From contig NZ_JACHWB010000002.1 of the NCBI RefSeq assembly GCF_014191055.1, positions 434,001 through 498,000 on the forward strand: a stretch of 64,000 bases of DNA, given 5' to 3'. Below are positions 16,308-25,767 of the stretch, one piece after another. Position 1 is the first letter of the stretch. Each line of letters begins with the position of its first letter. The stretch is from Microvirga lupini. GTDB lineage: Bacteria; Pseudomonadota; Alphaproteobacteria; Rhizobiales; Beijerinckiaceae. Both the position numbers and the translations under genes were made by a program. Under the pieces are notes generated by a model, which made no database searches, was not told the DNA's origin, and saw only the letters and a program-made list of their open reading frames with translations.

Positions 16308-16337
16308 TTGGGTTTGTTAGAAAACGCTGAAGGCCGT

Positions 16338-17627
16338 TCACCCCTCGATCGGCTCCTGCCCCAGGAGCTCGATGCCGAAGCCGGAGAGGCCTACATAGGA
16401 GCGGCTCGAGGTGGCGAGATTGCGGATGGAGGCCACGCCGAGGTCCTTCAGGATCTGCGCGCCGAGGCCGATCTCGCGCCACTGGCTTGAACGCATGGCC
16501 TCCGATTCCGTCTCTTCGATCTCCGTGAAGGACGTGGTCGGCACGCCCGCCGTGCCGTCGCGCAGATAGACGAGAACGCCCCTGCCCTCCTTGACGAAGC
16601 GCTGCAGGGAGGCATTCACCGCCTTGCCGCCTTCGAACACGTCAGTGAGGGCATTGGCCCGGTGCAGGCGCACGGGGATGTTGGTGCCGTCGCCGATGCG
16701 GCCATGCACGAGGGCGATGTGCTGCACGGTGTCGAAGGGTGTCGAATAGGCATAGCCCGTGAACGAGCCCCATTGCGTCTCCACCGGGAAGGTGGCGATG
16801 CGCTCGACGAGCTTCTCCCGCGCCTGACGATAGGCGATCAGATCCGCGACCGAGATGCGCTTGAGGTTGTGGGTCTCGGCGAAGGCATCGATCTGCCGGC
16901 CCTTCATCACCGTGCCGTCATCGTTGGCGAGCTCGCAGATCACGCCCACCGGCGGCAGATTGGCGAGCTTGCACAGATCGACGGCGGCTTCGGTATGGCC
17001 TGAGCGCATGAGCACGCCGCCATCTTTGGCAATGAGCGGGAAGACGTGGCCAGGGCGCACGAAATCGGCCGCTCCCATGTTGTTGTTGGCGAGCGCCCGC
17101 ACCGTGTTCGAGCGCTGCTCGGCCGAGATGCCGGTGGTGAGCCCATGCTTCACGTCGACCGTGACCGTGAACGCCGTGCCGAGCGGCGCGTCGTTCGAGG
17201 CCACCATCGGGTCGAGGCGCAGGCGGCGCGCTTCCGCGGCGGTGAGCGGCGCGCAGACGATCCCGCAGGTGTTGCGGATGATGAAGGCCATCTTCTCCGG
17301 GGTACAGAGGGAGGCGGCGACGATGAGGTCGCCCTCGTTCTCGCGGTCGTCATCGTCGGTCACGATGACGATCTCGCCGCGGGCGAACGCCTCGATGGCG
17401 TCGGTGACGGAATGGGGCATCAGGGCCTCCTTGGCAGATGGGGGCAGGAAGTCGTTGGGCGTGACGGCGCCACGGGTCTCACGGGCGATCAGTTCCGCCG
17501 TGTCCCGGGACAGCCAGGCCTGTTCGGAGTTGCACATCTGGGTGATGGCGCCGGGAGTCACGCCGATCCGGCGCGCGAATTCCACACGCGAGACGCCATT
17601 GCGGGACAGCCATTCAGCCAGTTTCAT
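16338..17627 (-). CDS. ribB: RibBX-type 3,4-dihydroxy-2-butanone-4-phosphate synthase with N-terminal HTH
   Basis: 429 residues in three parts. Residues 1-60 form a Cro/C1-type helix-turn-helix (VEFARRIGVTPGAITQMCNS). Residues 70-270 are the DHBP synthase domain, with the acidic metal site DDDDRENEGD (91-100), RPGHVFPL and RSGHTEAAVDL; it converts ribulose 5-phosphate to the four-carbon riboflavin precursor. Residues 275-429 resemble GTP cyclohydrolase II but lack its zinc cysteines (HRANALTD, GGKAVNAS) and the catalytic Arg loop, so that activity is very probably absent. A perfect inverted repeat at 17651-17671 lies 24 bases before the start and may be its own operator. aroC lies upstream on the same strand. 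Confidence 0.9.
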   Translation of the reverse strand: MKLAEWLSRNGVSRVEFARRIGVTPGAITQMCNSEQAWLSRDTAELIARETRGAVTPNDFLPPSAKEALMPHSVTDAIEAFARGEIVIVTDDDDRENEGDLIVAASLCTPEKMAFIIRNTCGIVCAPLTAAEARRLRLDPMVASNDAPLGTAFTVTVDVKHGLTTGISAEQRSNTVRALANNNMGAADFVRPGHVFPLIAKDGGVLMRSGHTEAAVDLCKLANLPPVGVICELANDDGTVMKGRQIDAFAETHNLKRISVADLIAYRQAREKLVERIATFPVETQWGSFTGYAYSTPFDTVQHIALVHGRIGDGTNIPVRLHRANALTDVFEGGKAVNASLQRFVKEGRGVLVYLRDGTAGVPTTSFTEIEETESEAMRSSQWREIGLGAQILKDLGVASIRNLATSSRSYVGLSGFGIELLGQEPIEG

Positions 17628-17650
17628 GCCGGAGGCTTAGCTGAAGGCGA

Positions 17651-17671
17651 GATTTTAGTAAAACTAAAATC
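17651..17671. promoter_or_regulatory. Inverted-repeat operator candidate upstream of ribBX
   Basis: GATTTTAGT-AAA-ACTAAAATC, nine perfect base pairs with a three-base centre, is very AT-rich in a GC-rich region and lies between the aroC stop and the ribBX start. The size and symmetry suit a dimeric HTH protein. The N-terminal HTH of the enzyme encoded just downstream is the obvious candidate ligand. It is not followed by a T-tract on the minus strand, so a terminator for aroC is less likely. Confidence 0.6.
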
Positions 17672-17722
17672 CGCATACCTGCCCATGCAAAACTGCAGGC
17701 TGAACGACCTTGGAAAAAGCGC

Positions 17723-18838
17723 TCAGCCCTGGAATGGCCAAGCCGCGCTCTGCCCCACCTGCCCCCGGTGCCGGAGGACGTGATCGGCGAGCACGCAGGC
17801 GACCATGGCCTCGCCCACGGGCACGGCCCGGATGCCCACGCAGGGGTCGTGGCGGCCCTTGGTCATCACCTCGGCCTCCGCGCCGGAGCGGGTGACGCTG
17901 GCGCGGGGCGTGAGAATTGAGGAGGTCGGCTTTACGGCGAAGCGGCAGACAACCGGCTGGCCGGTCGAGATGCCGCCCAGCACGCCGCCGGCATGGTTCG
18001 ACAGGAAGGTTGGCACGCCGCTATTGCCGGGACGCATCTCGTCGGCATTCTCCTCGCCGCGCAGGCTTGCTGCGGCAAAGCCGTCGCCGATCTCCACGCC
18101 CTTGACTGCATTGATCGACATGAGCGCGGAGGCGAGGTCGGAATCGAGCTTGCCGTAGATGGGAGCGCCGAGGCCCGGCGGCACGCCCTCGGCCACGATC
18201 TCGAGGACGGCCCCGATGGAGGAGCCGGCCTTACGCAAGCCGTCGAGATACTCCTCGTAGAAAGAAGCGGCCTTCGCGTCGGGGCAGAAGAACGGGTTGC
18301 GGGACACCTCGTCCCAGTCCCAGTTGCCGCGGTCGATGGCATGCGGTCCCATCTGCACGAGGGCACCGCGGATGGTGATTCCGCCGAGCACCTTGCGGGC
18401 CACGGCACCTGCGGCCACGCGGGCCGCCGTCTCGCGGGCAGAGGAGCGGCCGCCGCCGCGATAGTCGCGGATGCCGTACTTCACGTCATAGGTGAAATCG
18501 GCGTGACCCGGACGGTAGGAGTTCTTGATCTCCGAATAATCCTTGGAGCGCTGGTCCACGTTCTCGATCAGCAGCGCGATGGGCGTGCCGGTGGTCACCT
18601 GCCGCCCCGTGCGCTCGTCCGTGAAGACGCCTGAGAGGATCTTGACCTGATCCGGCTCCTGGCGCTGCGTGGTGAAACGCGATTGCCCCGGCCGGCGCCG
18701 GTCGAGTTCCGCCTGGATCTCGGCGGCCTCGAGCGGGATCATGGGCGGGCAGCCATCGACCACGCAGCCAAGGGCCGGCCCGTGGCTTTCGCCGAAGGTG
18801 GTGACGCGGAACAGGTGACCGAAGGTGTTGTGGGACAT
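17723..18838 (-). CDS. aroC: Chorismate synthase
   Basis: 371 residues, normal length. Signatures are all present: [20 protein letters not shown] at the start, [20 protein letters not shown], and the C-terminal [17 protein letters not shown]. It catalyses the last shikimate step, conversion of EPSP to chorismate using reduced FMN as cofactor. The next gene downstream makes a riboflavin precursor, so the pair couples an FMN-dependent enzyme with flavin supply, 95 bases apart. Confidence 0.97.
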   Translation of the reverse strand: MSHNTFGHLFRVTTFGESHGPALGCVVDGCPPMIPLEAAEIQAELDRRRPGQSRFTTQRQEPDQVKILSGVFTDERTGRQVTTGTPIALLIENVDQRSKDYSEIKNSYRPGHADFTYDVKYGIRDYRGGGRSSARETAARVAAGAVARKVLGGITIRGALVQMGPHAIDRGNWDWDEVSRNPFFCPDAKAASFYEEYLDGLRKAGSSIGAVLEIVAEGVPPGLGAPIYGKLDSDLASALMSINAVKGVEIGDGFAAASLRGEENADEMRPGNSGVPTFLSNHAGGVLGGISTGQPVVCRFAVKPTSSILTPRASVTRSGAEAEVMTKGRHDPCVGIRAVPVGEAMVACVLADHVLRHRGQVGQSAAWPFQG

Positions 18839-19323
18839 GGCGCTTCTTCAGGGTTCACCGCGTCTTAAAACCAAAGCGCCGCGGTGTCACGCTGGCCATG
18901 AGATGGATCGATATCAAAGAACCAGCGCCTTCGGGCCCGCAGCGTTGTGCTGCGAGCCTGTGCGGTGATCGAGGGTGGCGCGTAGGGCAGCCCGGCTCGA
19001 TTGTGTGGTGAGAAGTGAAGAGCCGGAATGCCTCGTCGCGCACGGCTTTTTTAGGCGTTCAGGCGGTGCCAGCCCGGTGACCGCTCAAGGCGTTACCCGT
19101 CTGCTCAACGGGGGCCTTGAACCGATTCCGACCACCGGCACGCAGCCTGGGCCTCCTGTCGATGCAGCTTGCGAAGCCGCACCACAGGACCGTGTCCGCT
19201 CCCACACTGCGACGCCTCGCGAGCGCGCCCCTCGATAGGAGCAGATCTAAGCAACCTTATAGCCGAGGTTAGGAGGATCGTCAAGAACAAAGTGAGAACA
19301 AGACGTAGCCTCACACCCGCAGC
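18839..19323. other. Intergenic region without a convincing gene
   Basis: About 485 bases between aroC and a palindromic repeat. Frames exist but have poor starts and biased composition. A 21-codon GTG frame at 19015-19080 (VKSRNASSRTAF...) has only a marginal ribosome site. I see no tRNA, riboswitch or clear hairpin; the aroC promoter should lie at the left end. Confidence 0.4.
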
Positions 19324-19424
19324 CCTCATCCTCAGGAGGTCGCCTGGGCGACCGTCTCGAAGGAGGCTCCAGAGGGCGGTGGACGATCCTTCGAGACGCA
19401 GCTTCGCTGCTCCTCAGGATGAGG
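19324..19424. repeat. Dispersed palindromic repeat, CCTCATCCTGAGGAG family
   Basis: Same architecture as the copy at 16203: outer arms CCTCATCCTCAGGAG / CTCCTCAGGATGAGG and inner arms TCTCGAAGGA / TCCTTCGAGA. It lies 62 bases beyond the stop of the VOC gene. Confidence 0.8.
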
Positions 19425-19486
19425 CTGGAGCGGTGGACAGCAGGGACGCGGATCCCGACCAGGCCTGAGGACGATCTGGAGAGCAA

Positions 19487-19891
19487 TTAAGGACGTCCGT
19501 CCGTGAACTGAACGAGGTCCCATAGATTGCCGTAGAGATCCTTGAACACGGCAACGATGCCGTAATCCGTCTGCTTGGGTTCTCGGACGAATGCGATGCC
19601 GGCGTCGACCATCGCGGCATGGTCGCGCCAGAAATCGTCGGTCCGCAGGAACAGGAAGACGCGGCCGCCGGCTTGGTCGCCGATGAAGGCTTCCTGATGA
19701 GCATTGGACGCGCGGGCCAGCAGCAGCGATGTGCCGCGGCTGCCTCGCGGCCTGACGATGACCCAGCGCTTGTCCTGCTCGGGTTGGTAGCTGTCCTCGA
19801 CCAATTCGAATCCGAGCTTGTTCACATAGAAGTCGATCGCTTCATCGTAGTCCCGGACCACAAGGGCGATATGCGCAATCACTTGGTTCAC
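19487..19891 (-). CDS. VOC family protein (glyoxalase/bleomycin resistance fold)
   Basis: 134 residues with the two beta-alpha-beta-beta-beta halves of the vicinal oxygen chelate fold: IAHIALVVRDYDEAIDFYVNKLGF in the first and VFLFLRTDDFWRDHAAMVDAG ... YGIVAVFKDLYGNLWDLVQF in the second. Metal ligands are likely His8, Glu near 59-69 and Glu/Asp at the end. Substrate cannot be inferred. It is preceded by a 54-base gap and then an unrelated secreted protein gene. Confidence 0.85.
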   Translation of the reverse strand: MNQVIAHIALVVRDYDEAIDFYVNKLGFELVEDSYQPEQDKRWVIVRPRGSRGTSLLLARASNAHQEAFIGDQAGGRVFLFLRTDDFWRDHAAMVDAGIAFVREPKQTDYGIVAVFKDLYGNLWDLVQFTDGRP

Positions 19892-19945
19892 GGCAACCTC
19901 CTGCGCGGTTGGAGGAGGCTGTTCTCCTGGCGCTGACGACCCGAC

Positions 19946-20338
19946 TTACTCCACCCGGATCCGATACGTATAGGTCATGAGCGTCAGGGGAGCGGACTCA
20001 TTCCAGCTCCAGGGAACATCGAGAACGACCTCGTCGGTCCCTTTGAAGCCCTTTTTGGGCGTGTAGACATAGGCGAGGCCGCGAACCTTCGTGCCTGGGC
20101 AGCGCGAGTCCTTGCCGAGCGCCTGCTCGTAGGGTCGGATCTGGATGGTGCCGTTGGCCGGCTGCTGACGCACCTTCACGTCGGGAATGTTCGACGGATA
20201 GCAGGTATCCACCTCGTAGCCGAGAAACCCGCCAATGGCCGAAACCGTGTTGGCCTTGACGGTGCGCTCGACGGTTTCGGCGGATGCGGAACCCGCGAGC
20301 AAGGCAAGGCCTGCCGCGAAGACGATGAGGCGAGACAT
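19946..20338 (-). CDS. Small secreted protein, unknown function
   Basis: 130 residues from ATG 20338 (ribosome site AGAGGG). A signal peptide MSRLIVFAAGLALLAGSASA is followed by a beta-rich domain with two Cys (VDTCYPSNIPD and DSRCPGTKV), probably disulfide-linked, and repeating Tyr/Thr strands (GLAYVYTPKKGFKGTDEVVL, LTLMTYTYRIRVE). The mention of a Tyr-Thr-Pro strand next to GFKGTDEV recalls Ig-like or cadherin-type repeats, but no assignment is made. Confidence 0.65.
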   Translation of the reverse strand: MSRLIVFAAGLALLAGSASAETVERTVKANTVSAIGGFLGYEVDTCYPSNIPDVKVRQQPANGTIQIRPYEQALGKDSRCPGTKVRGLAYVYTPKKGFKGTDEVVLDVPWSWNESAPLTLMTYTYRIRVE

Positions 20339-20523
20339 GACGACCCTCTGTATCGAAATTAAGTAACATATAAGATCATATTCTTGAGAGAGGCTCAATC
20401 ACAGGGAGCGACGGCATGTGCGCCATGTCACACTCGGGCTCCTACCGGTCATTCCGATCAAGAAGCACCGTGCTTCTCGGCGTCGGGATCATCGGCACGG
20501 GGCAAGTAACGACGTGGGAGAGT

Positions 20524-20621
20524 GTCATTCCCGGCCGGAGCGTCAGCGGAGGGGGCGGGAAGCCACTCGCACGCTCCCGACCATGGATCCCCTTCCCGGC
20601 CTAACGGCCGCCGGGGATGAC
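20524..20621. repeat. Dispersed repeat, TCATTCCCGGCCGGAGCG family
   Basis: Begins TCATTCCCGGCCGGAGCG and ends GGCCGCCGGGGATGA, an imperfect inverted pair around a variable centre. Repeats starting this way are frequent between genes in Rhizobiales. The 20339-20667 gap contains nothing else supportable. Confidence 0.55.
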
Positions 20622-20667
20622 ACCATCCGTCATGACTGGCGCAAGGGAGGTGATGACGGCCGGGGGC

Positions 20668-21093
20668 TCACCGGTAGGGATAGCAATGGGTGCGATCGAG
20701 GGTGAGGCCGAAATAGTCGCCCAGGGCCTCGATGGCCTCTTCATGGTCGGGATAGGGATCGCGGTTCTCCGGACCGACGATGATGATCCTGAACGCCGGC
20801 TCAGGGCGCCCGCCCGGCGGCAGCATGGCCGTGACGAGCGCCTGCCCCTCGGCATCGCGCAGGGTCAGGAACAGCGGCATGACGCGCCGGATGTGGTCCT
20901 TCAGACCGATATCCTGCTCGACATAGGAACTCGACATCGACCGGTGGCTCCGTGCGGCGGCTTCCCAGGCATGCCTGAAGTGCTTTTCAACGGCATGCTG
21001 CATGGCATCGGATTCAAGCGCGGCCTCCCCCTCGGTTTCGATACGAAACCAAGTCATCGATCCCGGAGCGTCGCAGATGTATTGCATATCCAT
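20668..21093 (-). CDS. Hypothetical protein (about 141 aa)
   Basis: The start is uncertain: ATG at 21093 (MDMQYICDAPG) or 21087, neither with a strong ribosome site; the same frame runs open far into the upstream phosphatase gene. The product is a soluble alpha/beta protein (MTWFRIETEGEAALESDAMQ, KHFRHAWEAAARSHR, PAFRIIIVGPENRDPYPDHE) of unknown family. It lies 29 bases after the histidine phosphatase stop and is probably the last gene of the fabI operon. Confidence 0.6.
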   Translation of the reverse strand: MDMQYICDAPGSMTWFRIETEGEAALESDAMQHAVEKHFRHAWEAAARSHRSMSSSYVEQDIGLKDHIRRVMPLFLTLRDAEGQALVTAMLPPGGRPEPAFRIIIVGPENRDPYPDHEEAIEALGDYFGLTLDRTHCYPYR

Positions 21094-21122
21094 CAACGCG
21101 GGAACGCGTGGATGGTTGTCGG

Positions 21123-21716
21123 TCACACCCAGCGGTAGCTGCGCCCCTCGATCATCAGCACCCGGCCTTGCCAGATGTCCAGGCTTGCGGCCTGCCGGTG
21201 ATTGACCCCGCAGGCTATGGCGAGGAACGCGCGGGCGACGCCGCCGTGGGCAACCACCACCGTGTCGCGGGTGAGGCCGTCGAGGAAGGGGCGGATGCGG
21301 TTGACCAGCATGGCATAACTCTCGCCACCGCCGGGCGGGGCGTAGTGCCACTTGTCCTGCTCGCGCAGGGCCGCCAGGGACGGCTCGGCCTTGCGCACTT
21401 CCTTCCAGGTCATGCCCTCCCAGGAGCCGAAGGTCAGCTCCACGAGGCGCTCGTCGAGCTTGTAGGACTCAGGATGCAGCCCCAGGGTCCGGCGCAGGAT
21501 TTCCATGGTCTCGCGGGTGCGGGTCATGGGGCTCGCGATATAGGCGAGGTCCTCCACGTGAGGCGCGAGGTCACGGAGCTTGCGGCCCGCCTCCTCGGCC
21601 TGGACGCGTCCGACATCGTTGAGCGGAATGTCCTTCTGCCCCTGGAGACGACCCTCCAGGTTCCAGTCCGTCTCGCCATGGCGAATGAAGTAGATCGTCG
21701 GTCGAGGCGGGGTCAC
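21123..21716 (-). CDS. Histidine phosphatase family protein (phosphoglycerate mutase-like)
   Basis: 197 residues. The phosphohistidine motif is FIRHGETDWNLEGRLQGQKD near residue 10; the second catalytic His is in VVAHGGVARAF. SPMTRTRETMEI and the acid Glu (VELTFGSWEGM) complete the active site. Such enzymes dephosphorylate sugars, nucleotides or phosphoserine, and true mutase activity is less likely at this length. It lies 27 bases after fabI and is probably co-transcribed with it. Confidence 0.9.
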   Translation of the reverse strand: MTPPRPTIYFIRHGETDWNLEGRLQGQKDIPLNDVGRVQAEEAGRKLRDLAPHVEDLAYIASPMTRTRETMEILRRTLGLHPESYKLDERLVELTFGSWEGMTWKEVRKAEPSLAALREQDKWHYAPPGGGESYAMLVNRIRPFLDGLTRDTVVVAHGGVARAFLAIACGVNHRQAASLDIWQGRVLMIEGRSYRWV

Positions 21717-21743
21717 GGCAGGTCCGGTTACGCGTTACGAGGC

Positions 21744-22568
21744 TTAGTCTTTGTCGAGAGAGAGATCCGGCGCTTCCGGGTTCTTCATGCCGACCACGTG
21801 GTAGCCCGCATCCACATGCAGGATCTCGCCGGTCATGCCGCGGGACATGTCGGACACGAGATAGGCGGCCGTCTCGCCGACCTCCTCGATGGTGACCGTG
21901 CGCCGCAGAGGCGAGTTGTACTCGTTCCACTTGAGAATATAGCGGAAGTCGCCGATGCCCGAGGCGGCGAGCGTCTTGATCGGGCCGGCCGAGATGGCGT
22001 TGACGCGGATGTTCTTGGGGCCGAGATCGGCCGCGAGATAGCGCACCGACGCCTCGAGGGCGGCTTTCGCCACGCCCATGACGTTGTAGTGCGGCATCCA
22101 CTTCTCGGCGCCGTAATAGGTGAGCGTGAGCAGCGAGCCGCCCTCGTTCATCAGCTTCTCGGCCCGCTGGGCGATAGCCGTGAAGGAATAGCAGGAGATC
22201 AGCAGCGACTTGGTGAAGTTGCCCTCGGAGGTTTCCACATAGCGGCCCGTCAGCTCGTCCTTGTCCGAGAAGGCGATGCAGTGGATGACGAAGTCGATGG
22301 AGCCCCAGAGACGCTTCACCTCGTCGAACACCGCGTCGATGGTGGCGCCGTCCGTCACGTCGCAATGGCCGACCACATGGGCGTCGAGTTCCTTCGCCAG
22401 AGGCTCGACACGCTTCTTCAGGGCGTCGCCCTGATAGGTGAAGGCGAGTTCAGCGCCGTGCTGGCGGGCGGCCTGGGCAATGCCCCAGGCGATGGAACGA
22501 TTGTTCGCCACGCCCATCACCAAGCCACGCTTGCCGGCCAGAATGCCGGTGGCCTTTGTCTCCGCCAT
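21744..22568 (-). CDS. fabI: Enoyl-[acyl-carrier-protein] reductase (NADH)
   Basis: 274 residues. It carries GLVMGVANNRSIAWGIAQAA (NADH-binding start typical of FabI) and the Y-x6-K pair in YNVMGVAKAALEA plus the preceding Tyr of LTYYGAEK, and ends with GEILHVDAGYHVVGM. It reduces enoyl-ACP in the last step of each fatty acid elongation cycle and is the usual triclosan target. Followed by the phosphatase gene and preceded by the dnaJ-like gene on the same strand. Confidence 0.95.
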   Translation of the reverse strand: MAETKATGILAGKRGLVMGVANNRSIAWGIAQAARQHGAELAFTYQGDALKKRVEPLAKELDAHVVGHCDVTDGATIDAVFDEVKRLWGSIDFVIHCIAFSDKDELTGRYVETSEGNFTKSLLISCYSFTAIAQRAEKLMNEGGSLLTLTYYGAEKWMPHYNVMGVAKAALEASVRYLAADLGPKNIRVNAISAGPIKTLAASGIGDFRYILKWNEYNSPLRRTVTIEEVGETAAYLVSDMSRGMTGEILHVDAGYHVVGMKNPEAPDLSLDKD

Positions 22569-22689
22569 GTTTCACCTAGATCGTCGCTGGATAGTTCAAA
22601 TACGAACGGCCTCTTTAACCGACCCGGCGACCACGGGGAAGCCCTCTTGGTACGACTTGAAAGGAATACAGCGACGCTGCCGCAACCAA

Positions 22690-22714
22690 CACCTCTCCCC
22701 GGCGGGGAGAGGTG
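22690..22714. terminator. Hairpin after the dnaJ-like gene
   Basis: CACCTCTCCCC-GGC-GGGGAGAGGTG, an 11-bp perfect stem, 37 bases beyond the dnaJ-like stop. No strong T-run follows. The same sequence type is frequent between genes of Rhizobiales, so it may be a small repeat that also slows transcription. Confidence 0.5.
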
Positions 22715-22750
22715 AACACACGCCACGCAGAACCAGCGCGGATTCTGCCG

Positions 22751-23698
22751 CTACTTCGCCTTGGCCGAAAGGCGCCTGCGGGCATAGTCCATCAGGTCCT
22801 CGTCCACGACCTCGGGCAGCCTGATCTCAGTGGTGACGAAGAGGTCGCCGTGGCCCGTCTTGGTGGGCAGGCCCTTGCCGCGCAGGCGGAAGGTGCGGCC
22901 GGAATTGGTCAGGGGCGGGATCTTCATCTCCACCGAGCCAGTCAGAGTGGGCACCCGCACCGCACCGCCGAGGATGGCCTCCTCGATCTCGACCGGCAGC
23001 CGCAGACGCAGATCGGAACCCTCGACCGTGAAGCGCTCATGGGGCGCAAACGCGATGGTGAGCAACGCATCGCCCGGATCGATCCCGGGAGCACCCTGCC
23101 CTAAGCCGCGCAGGCGGATCACCTGGCCGTCGGCAACCCCCTTGGGAATGACCACATCCACGTCCCGGCCCGTGGGGAGCCTGACCCGCTTCTTCGCCTC
23201 GGCGGCGATCTCCTCCAGGGTGACCGTGAGCGTGGCCTCGACATCCTCGCCCTTCTGCTGCCGGGGACGGCCGCGGGCCTGGCGGGGGGCCTCGCCGCCC
23301 TGCCGGAAGGCGTTCTCGAAGATCTGGGAAAAGAAGTCCTCGCCCGGATCGGCCCCGAAGCCGCTCCGGCTGCGCCGTCCGCCGAAGGGATTGCCGCCGC
23401 CGAACCCGGAGAAACCCTCGGCTCCGGCCCCGCCCCGGCCGCCGCCGCCGAAACCCTCGAAGCCCTGGAAGCGCGGCTTGCCCTCGGCGTCGATCTCTCC
23501 CCGGTCGAACTGGGCGCGTTTGGTCGCATCGCCGAGGATTTCGTAGGCCGAATTCGCCTCCGCGAACTTGTCCTTCGCCTTGGGGTCGTCCTTGTTGCTG
23601 TCCGGATGGTAAGTCTTGGCGAGCTTGCGGAACGCCTTCTTGATGTCCGCTTCGCTCGCAGAGCGGGACACGCCGAGAACGTCGTAGGGGTTGCGCAT
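22751..23698 (-). CDS. DnaJ C-terminal domain protein (CbpA-like co-chaperone)
   Basis: 315 residues from ATG 23698. The J domain (about 1-70) has the HPD triad in [12 protein letters not shown] Gly/Phe-rich linker (90-135; [20 protein letters not shown]) follows, then two beta-rich C-terminal substrate domains. The zinc-finger cysteines of true DnaJ are missing, so it is a type II (CbpA-like) co-chaperone that stimulates DnaK. It lies upstream of fabI on the same strand, 182 bases away. Confidence 0.92.
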   Translation of the reverse strand: MRNPYDVLGVSRSASEADIKKAFRKLAKTYHPDSNKDDPKAKDKFAEANSAYEILGDATKRAQFDRGEIDAEGKPRFQGFEGFGGGGRGGAGAEGFSGFGGGNPFGGRRSRSGFGADPGEDFFSQIFENAFRQGGEAPRQARGRPRQQKGEDVEATLTVTLEEIAAEAKKRVRLPTGRDVDVVIPKGVADGQVIRLRGLGQGAPGIDPGDALLTIAFAPHERFTVEGSDLRLRLPVEIEEAILGGAVRVPTLTGSVEMKIPPLTNSGRTFRLRGKGLPTKTGHGDLFVTTEIRLPEVVDEDLMDYARRRLSAKAK

Positions 23699-23800
23699 GG
23701 TGGAATCCTGAACCGTCTGAATGAGAGCTTGGAGGCTCAACGGGTTTGACGGTCATATGGGCGAAGTGTTGCCCGTTTGCAACGCCCGAGCCGACAGGGG

Positions 23801-24280
23801 CTAGACTTTGGCCGTGGCCTTCAGCGGCTTGACCTCCTTGAGGGTCCATTCGCCGCCGGAAGGCCGGCAGGCCGTGCCCTGCAGGGCGCTCGTGGATGGG
23901 CCGCTCAGGTGGGCCGAGAAGGTGCGGCAGATCTCGTCGTTCTTCACGAACGGCGCACCCACCGGGGTGAAGGTGCCCTTGCGGCTCGTCGCCGGGTTAT
24001 CCCAGGACACCTGGGTGCCGGGGCCCTGCGGATCGAGGGCGACGGCGAGCGCCGCCTTGGCCCGGCGCCAATCCTCCTCGTCCAGATCGGCCGAGAGGGT
24101 AATGTCGCTCTTAGGAGCGATGGAGCCTGTCGCCTTCGGCCCGTCCTCGTCCAGGGCCGACAATCCAAGGGACATGCCGCAGGCGCTCGTCGACAGGGCG
24201 AGCAGCCCAGCCGCGAGCACTTTCAGCACTTCGCTGATCCCAGCATCTGATCTATAACGGCGCGGATTGATCCACGTCAC
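23801..24280 (-). CDS. RT0821/Lpp0805 family surface lipoprotein
   Basis: 159 residues from a GTG start. A lipobox (LSTSACGM, Cys near residue 34) marks an outer-membrane or periplasmic lipoprotein. The C-terminal half ([42 protein letters not shown]) matches the 17 kDa surface-antigen-like RT0821/Lpp0805 family with two conserved Cys. Its gene is divergent from pdxH with only 45 bases between the two chosen starts, so the promoters overlap. Confidence 0.8.
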   Translation of the reverse strand: MTWINPRRYRSDAGISEVLKVLAAGLLALSTSACGMSLGLSALDEDGPKATGSIAPKSDITLSADLDEEDWRRAKAALAVALDPQGPGTQVSWDNPATSRKGTFTPVGAPFVKNDEICRTFSAHLSGPSTSALQGTACRPSGGEWTLKEVKPLKATAKV

Positions 24281-24325
24281 GCGTTGGGTCCCCCAGAACC
24301 AAAAGTCACAGAACGAGATAAGACA

Positions 24326-24934
24326 GTGAACGCGTTAACAACTGGTGACTTCACGGAGTCCGAAGAGCCCTTCGCCCTCTTCCAGGCCTGGATGAAGGAG
24401 GCGGAAGCCTCCGAGCCGAACGATCCCAACGCGATGGCGCTCGCCACCGTGGACGAGACCGGGCTGCCGAACGTGCGCATGGTGCTGCTCAAGGGCTTCG
24501 ATGAGAACGGCTTCGTGTTCTACACCAACACGGAATCCAACAAGGGGCGCGAACTGCTCGGCCAGCAGAAGGCCGCCCTCGTACTGCACTGGAAGAGCCT
24601 GCGCCGGCAGGTGCGCGCCCGCGGCCCCGTGACGCTGGTGAGCGATGCCGAGGCCGACGCCTATTTCCAGAGCCGCCCCCGCGACAGCCGCATCGGTGCC
24701 TGGGCGAGCCAGCAATCGCGCCCGCTCGAGAGCCGCTTCGCCCTGGAAAAGGCCGTGGCCCTCAACACCGCCAGATACGCCGTGGGCGAAATTCCGCGCC
24801 CGCCGCACTGGACGGGCTTTCGCATCGCGCCGGTTTCCATCGAGTTCTGGCAGGACAAGCCGTTCCGCCTGCACGACCGGGTGGTGTTCAGCCGCGAGGG
24901 CGACGGCTGGCGGAAGGTGCGGCTTTATCCCTGA
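24326..24934 (+). CDS. pdxH: Pyridoxine/pyridoxamine 5'-phosphate oxidase
   Basis: 202 residues from GTG 24326; a TTG at 24284 would leave only 3 bases to the divergent gene, so GTG is preferred. FMN- and substrate-binding signatures are present: [27 protein letters not shown]-type segment [25 protein letters not shown], and the C-terminal WRKVRLYP. It makes pyridoxal 5'-phosphate using FMN and oxygen. Confidence 0.96.
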   Translation: MNALTTGDFTESEEPFALFQAWMKEAEASEPNDPNAMALATVDETGLPNVRMVLLKGFDENGFVFYTNTESNKGRELLGQQKAALVLHWKSLRRQVRARGPVTLVSDAEADAYFQSRPRDSRIGAWASQQSRPLESRFALEKAVALNTARYAVGEIPRPPHWTGFRIAPVSIEFWQDKPFRLHDRVVFSREGDGWRKVRLYP

Positions 24935-25011
24935 TCCCCTTTATCCCTGATCCCATGGACCGCGATCCTGAACTGAGATAGAGGTCTGCTCCGCTTACGA
25001 GAGATCGCCCG

Positions 25012-25767
25012 ATGTCCTCTTCGCCCAGCAATTCCCGCCGCATCATGCTGCTCACCGGCGCCAGCCGCGGCATCGGGCATGCCACGGTGAAGCGCTTCTC
25101 CGCGGCCGGCTGGCGGGTGATCACCTGCTCGCGGCACGGCTTCCCTGAGAACTGCCCGTGGGAGATGGGGCCGGAGGATCACCTGCAGGTCGACCTCGCC
25201 GATGCTGAAGATACCCGCCGCGCCATCGCCGAGGTGAAGGAGCGTCTCGCCGCCGAGGGCGGCTGCCTGCACGCGCTCGTCAACAATGCGGGCATCTCGC
25301 CGAAAGGGGAAGGCGGCTCGCGGCTCGGCACCCTCGACACCCGCTACGAGGATTGGCTGCGGGTGTTCCAGGTCAACTTCTTCGCCTCGATCATGCTGGC
25401 CCGCGGCCTGCAGGACGAGCTCACCAAGGCCAAGGGCTCGGTGGTGAACGTGACCTCGATCGCGGGCTCGCGCGTCCATCCCTTCGCGGGCGCGGCCTAT
25501 GCCACCTCCAAGGCAGCGCTCGCGTCGCTGACCCGCGAGATGGCGGGCGATTTCGGCCCGCTGGGCGTGCGCGTGAACGCCATCTCGCCGGGCGAGATCG
25601 ATACCTCGATCCTCTCCCCCGGCACGGAGAAGATCGTCGAGCAGATCCCCATGCGGCGGCTCGGCACGCCGGACGAGGTGGCGAAAGCCATCTACTTCCT
25701 CTGCACGGACGCGAGCTCCTACGTGAACGGCGCGGAGCTCCACATCAACGGCGGCCAGCACGTCTGA
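25012..25767 (+). CDS. SDR family oxidoreductase
   Basis: 251 residues, classical short-chain dehydrogenase. Cofactor motif TGASRGIG (16-23), the structural NNAG, catalytic Ser in NVTSIAGS and Y-x3-K in YATSK, and the loop AISPGEIDT are all intact. Substrate cannot be told from sequence; FabG-like reductases and sugar dehydrogenases share these motifs. It follows pdxH by 77 bases and may be co-transcribed. Confidence 0.88.
   Translation: MSSSPSNSRRIMLLTGASRGIGHATVKRFSAAGWRVITCSRHGFPENCPWEMGPEDHLQVDLADAEDTRRAIAEVKERLAAEGGCLHALVNNAGISPKGEGGSRLGTLDTRYEDWLRVFQVNFFASIMLARGLQDELTKAKGSVVNVTSIAGSRVHPFAGAAYATSKAALASLTREMAGDFGPLGVRVNAISPGEIDTSILSPGTEKIVEQIPMRRLGTPDEVAKAIYFLCTDASSYVNGAELHINGGQHV

Noticed and set aside
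19015..19080. 21-codon GTG frame (VKSRNASSRTAF...)
   Set aside because: Marginal ribosome site, no conserved feature seen; kept only as a note.
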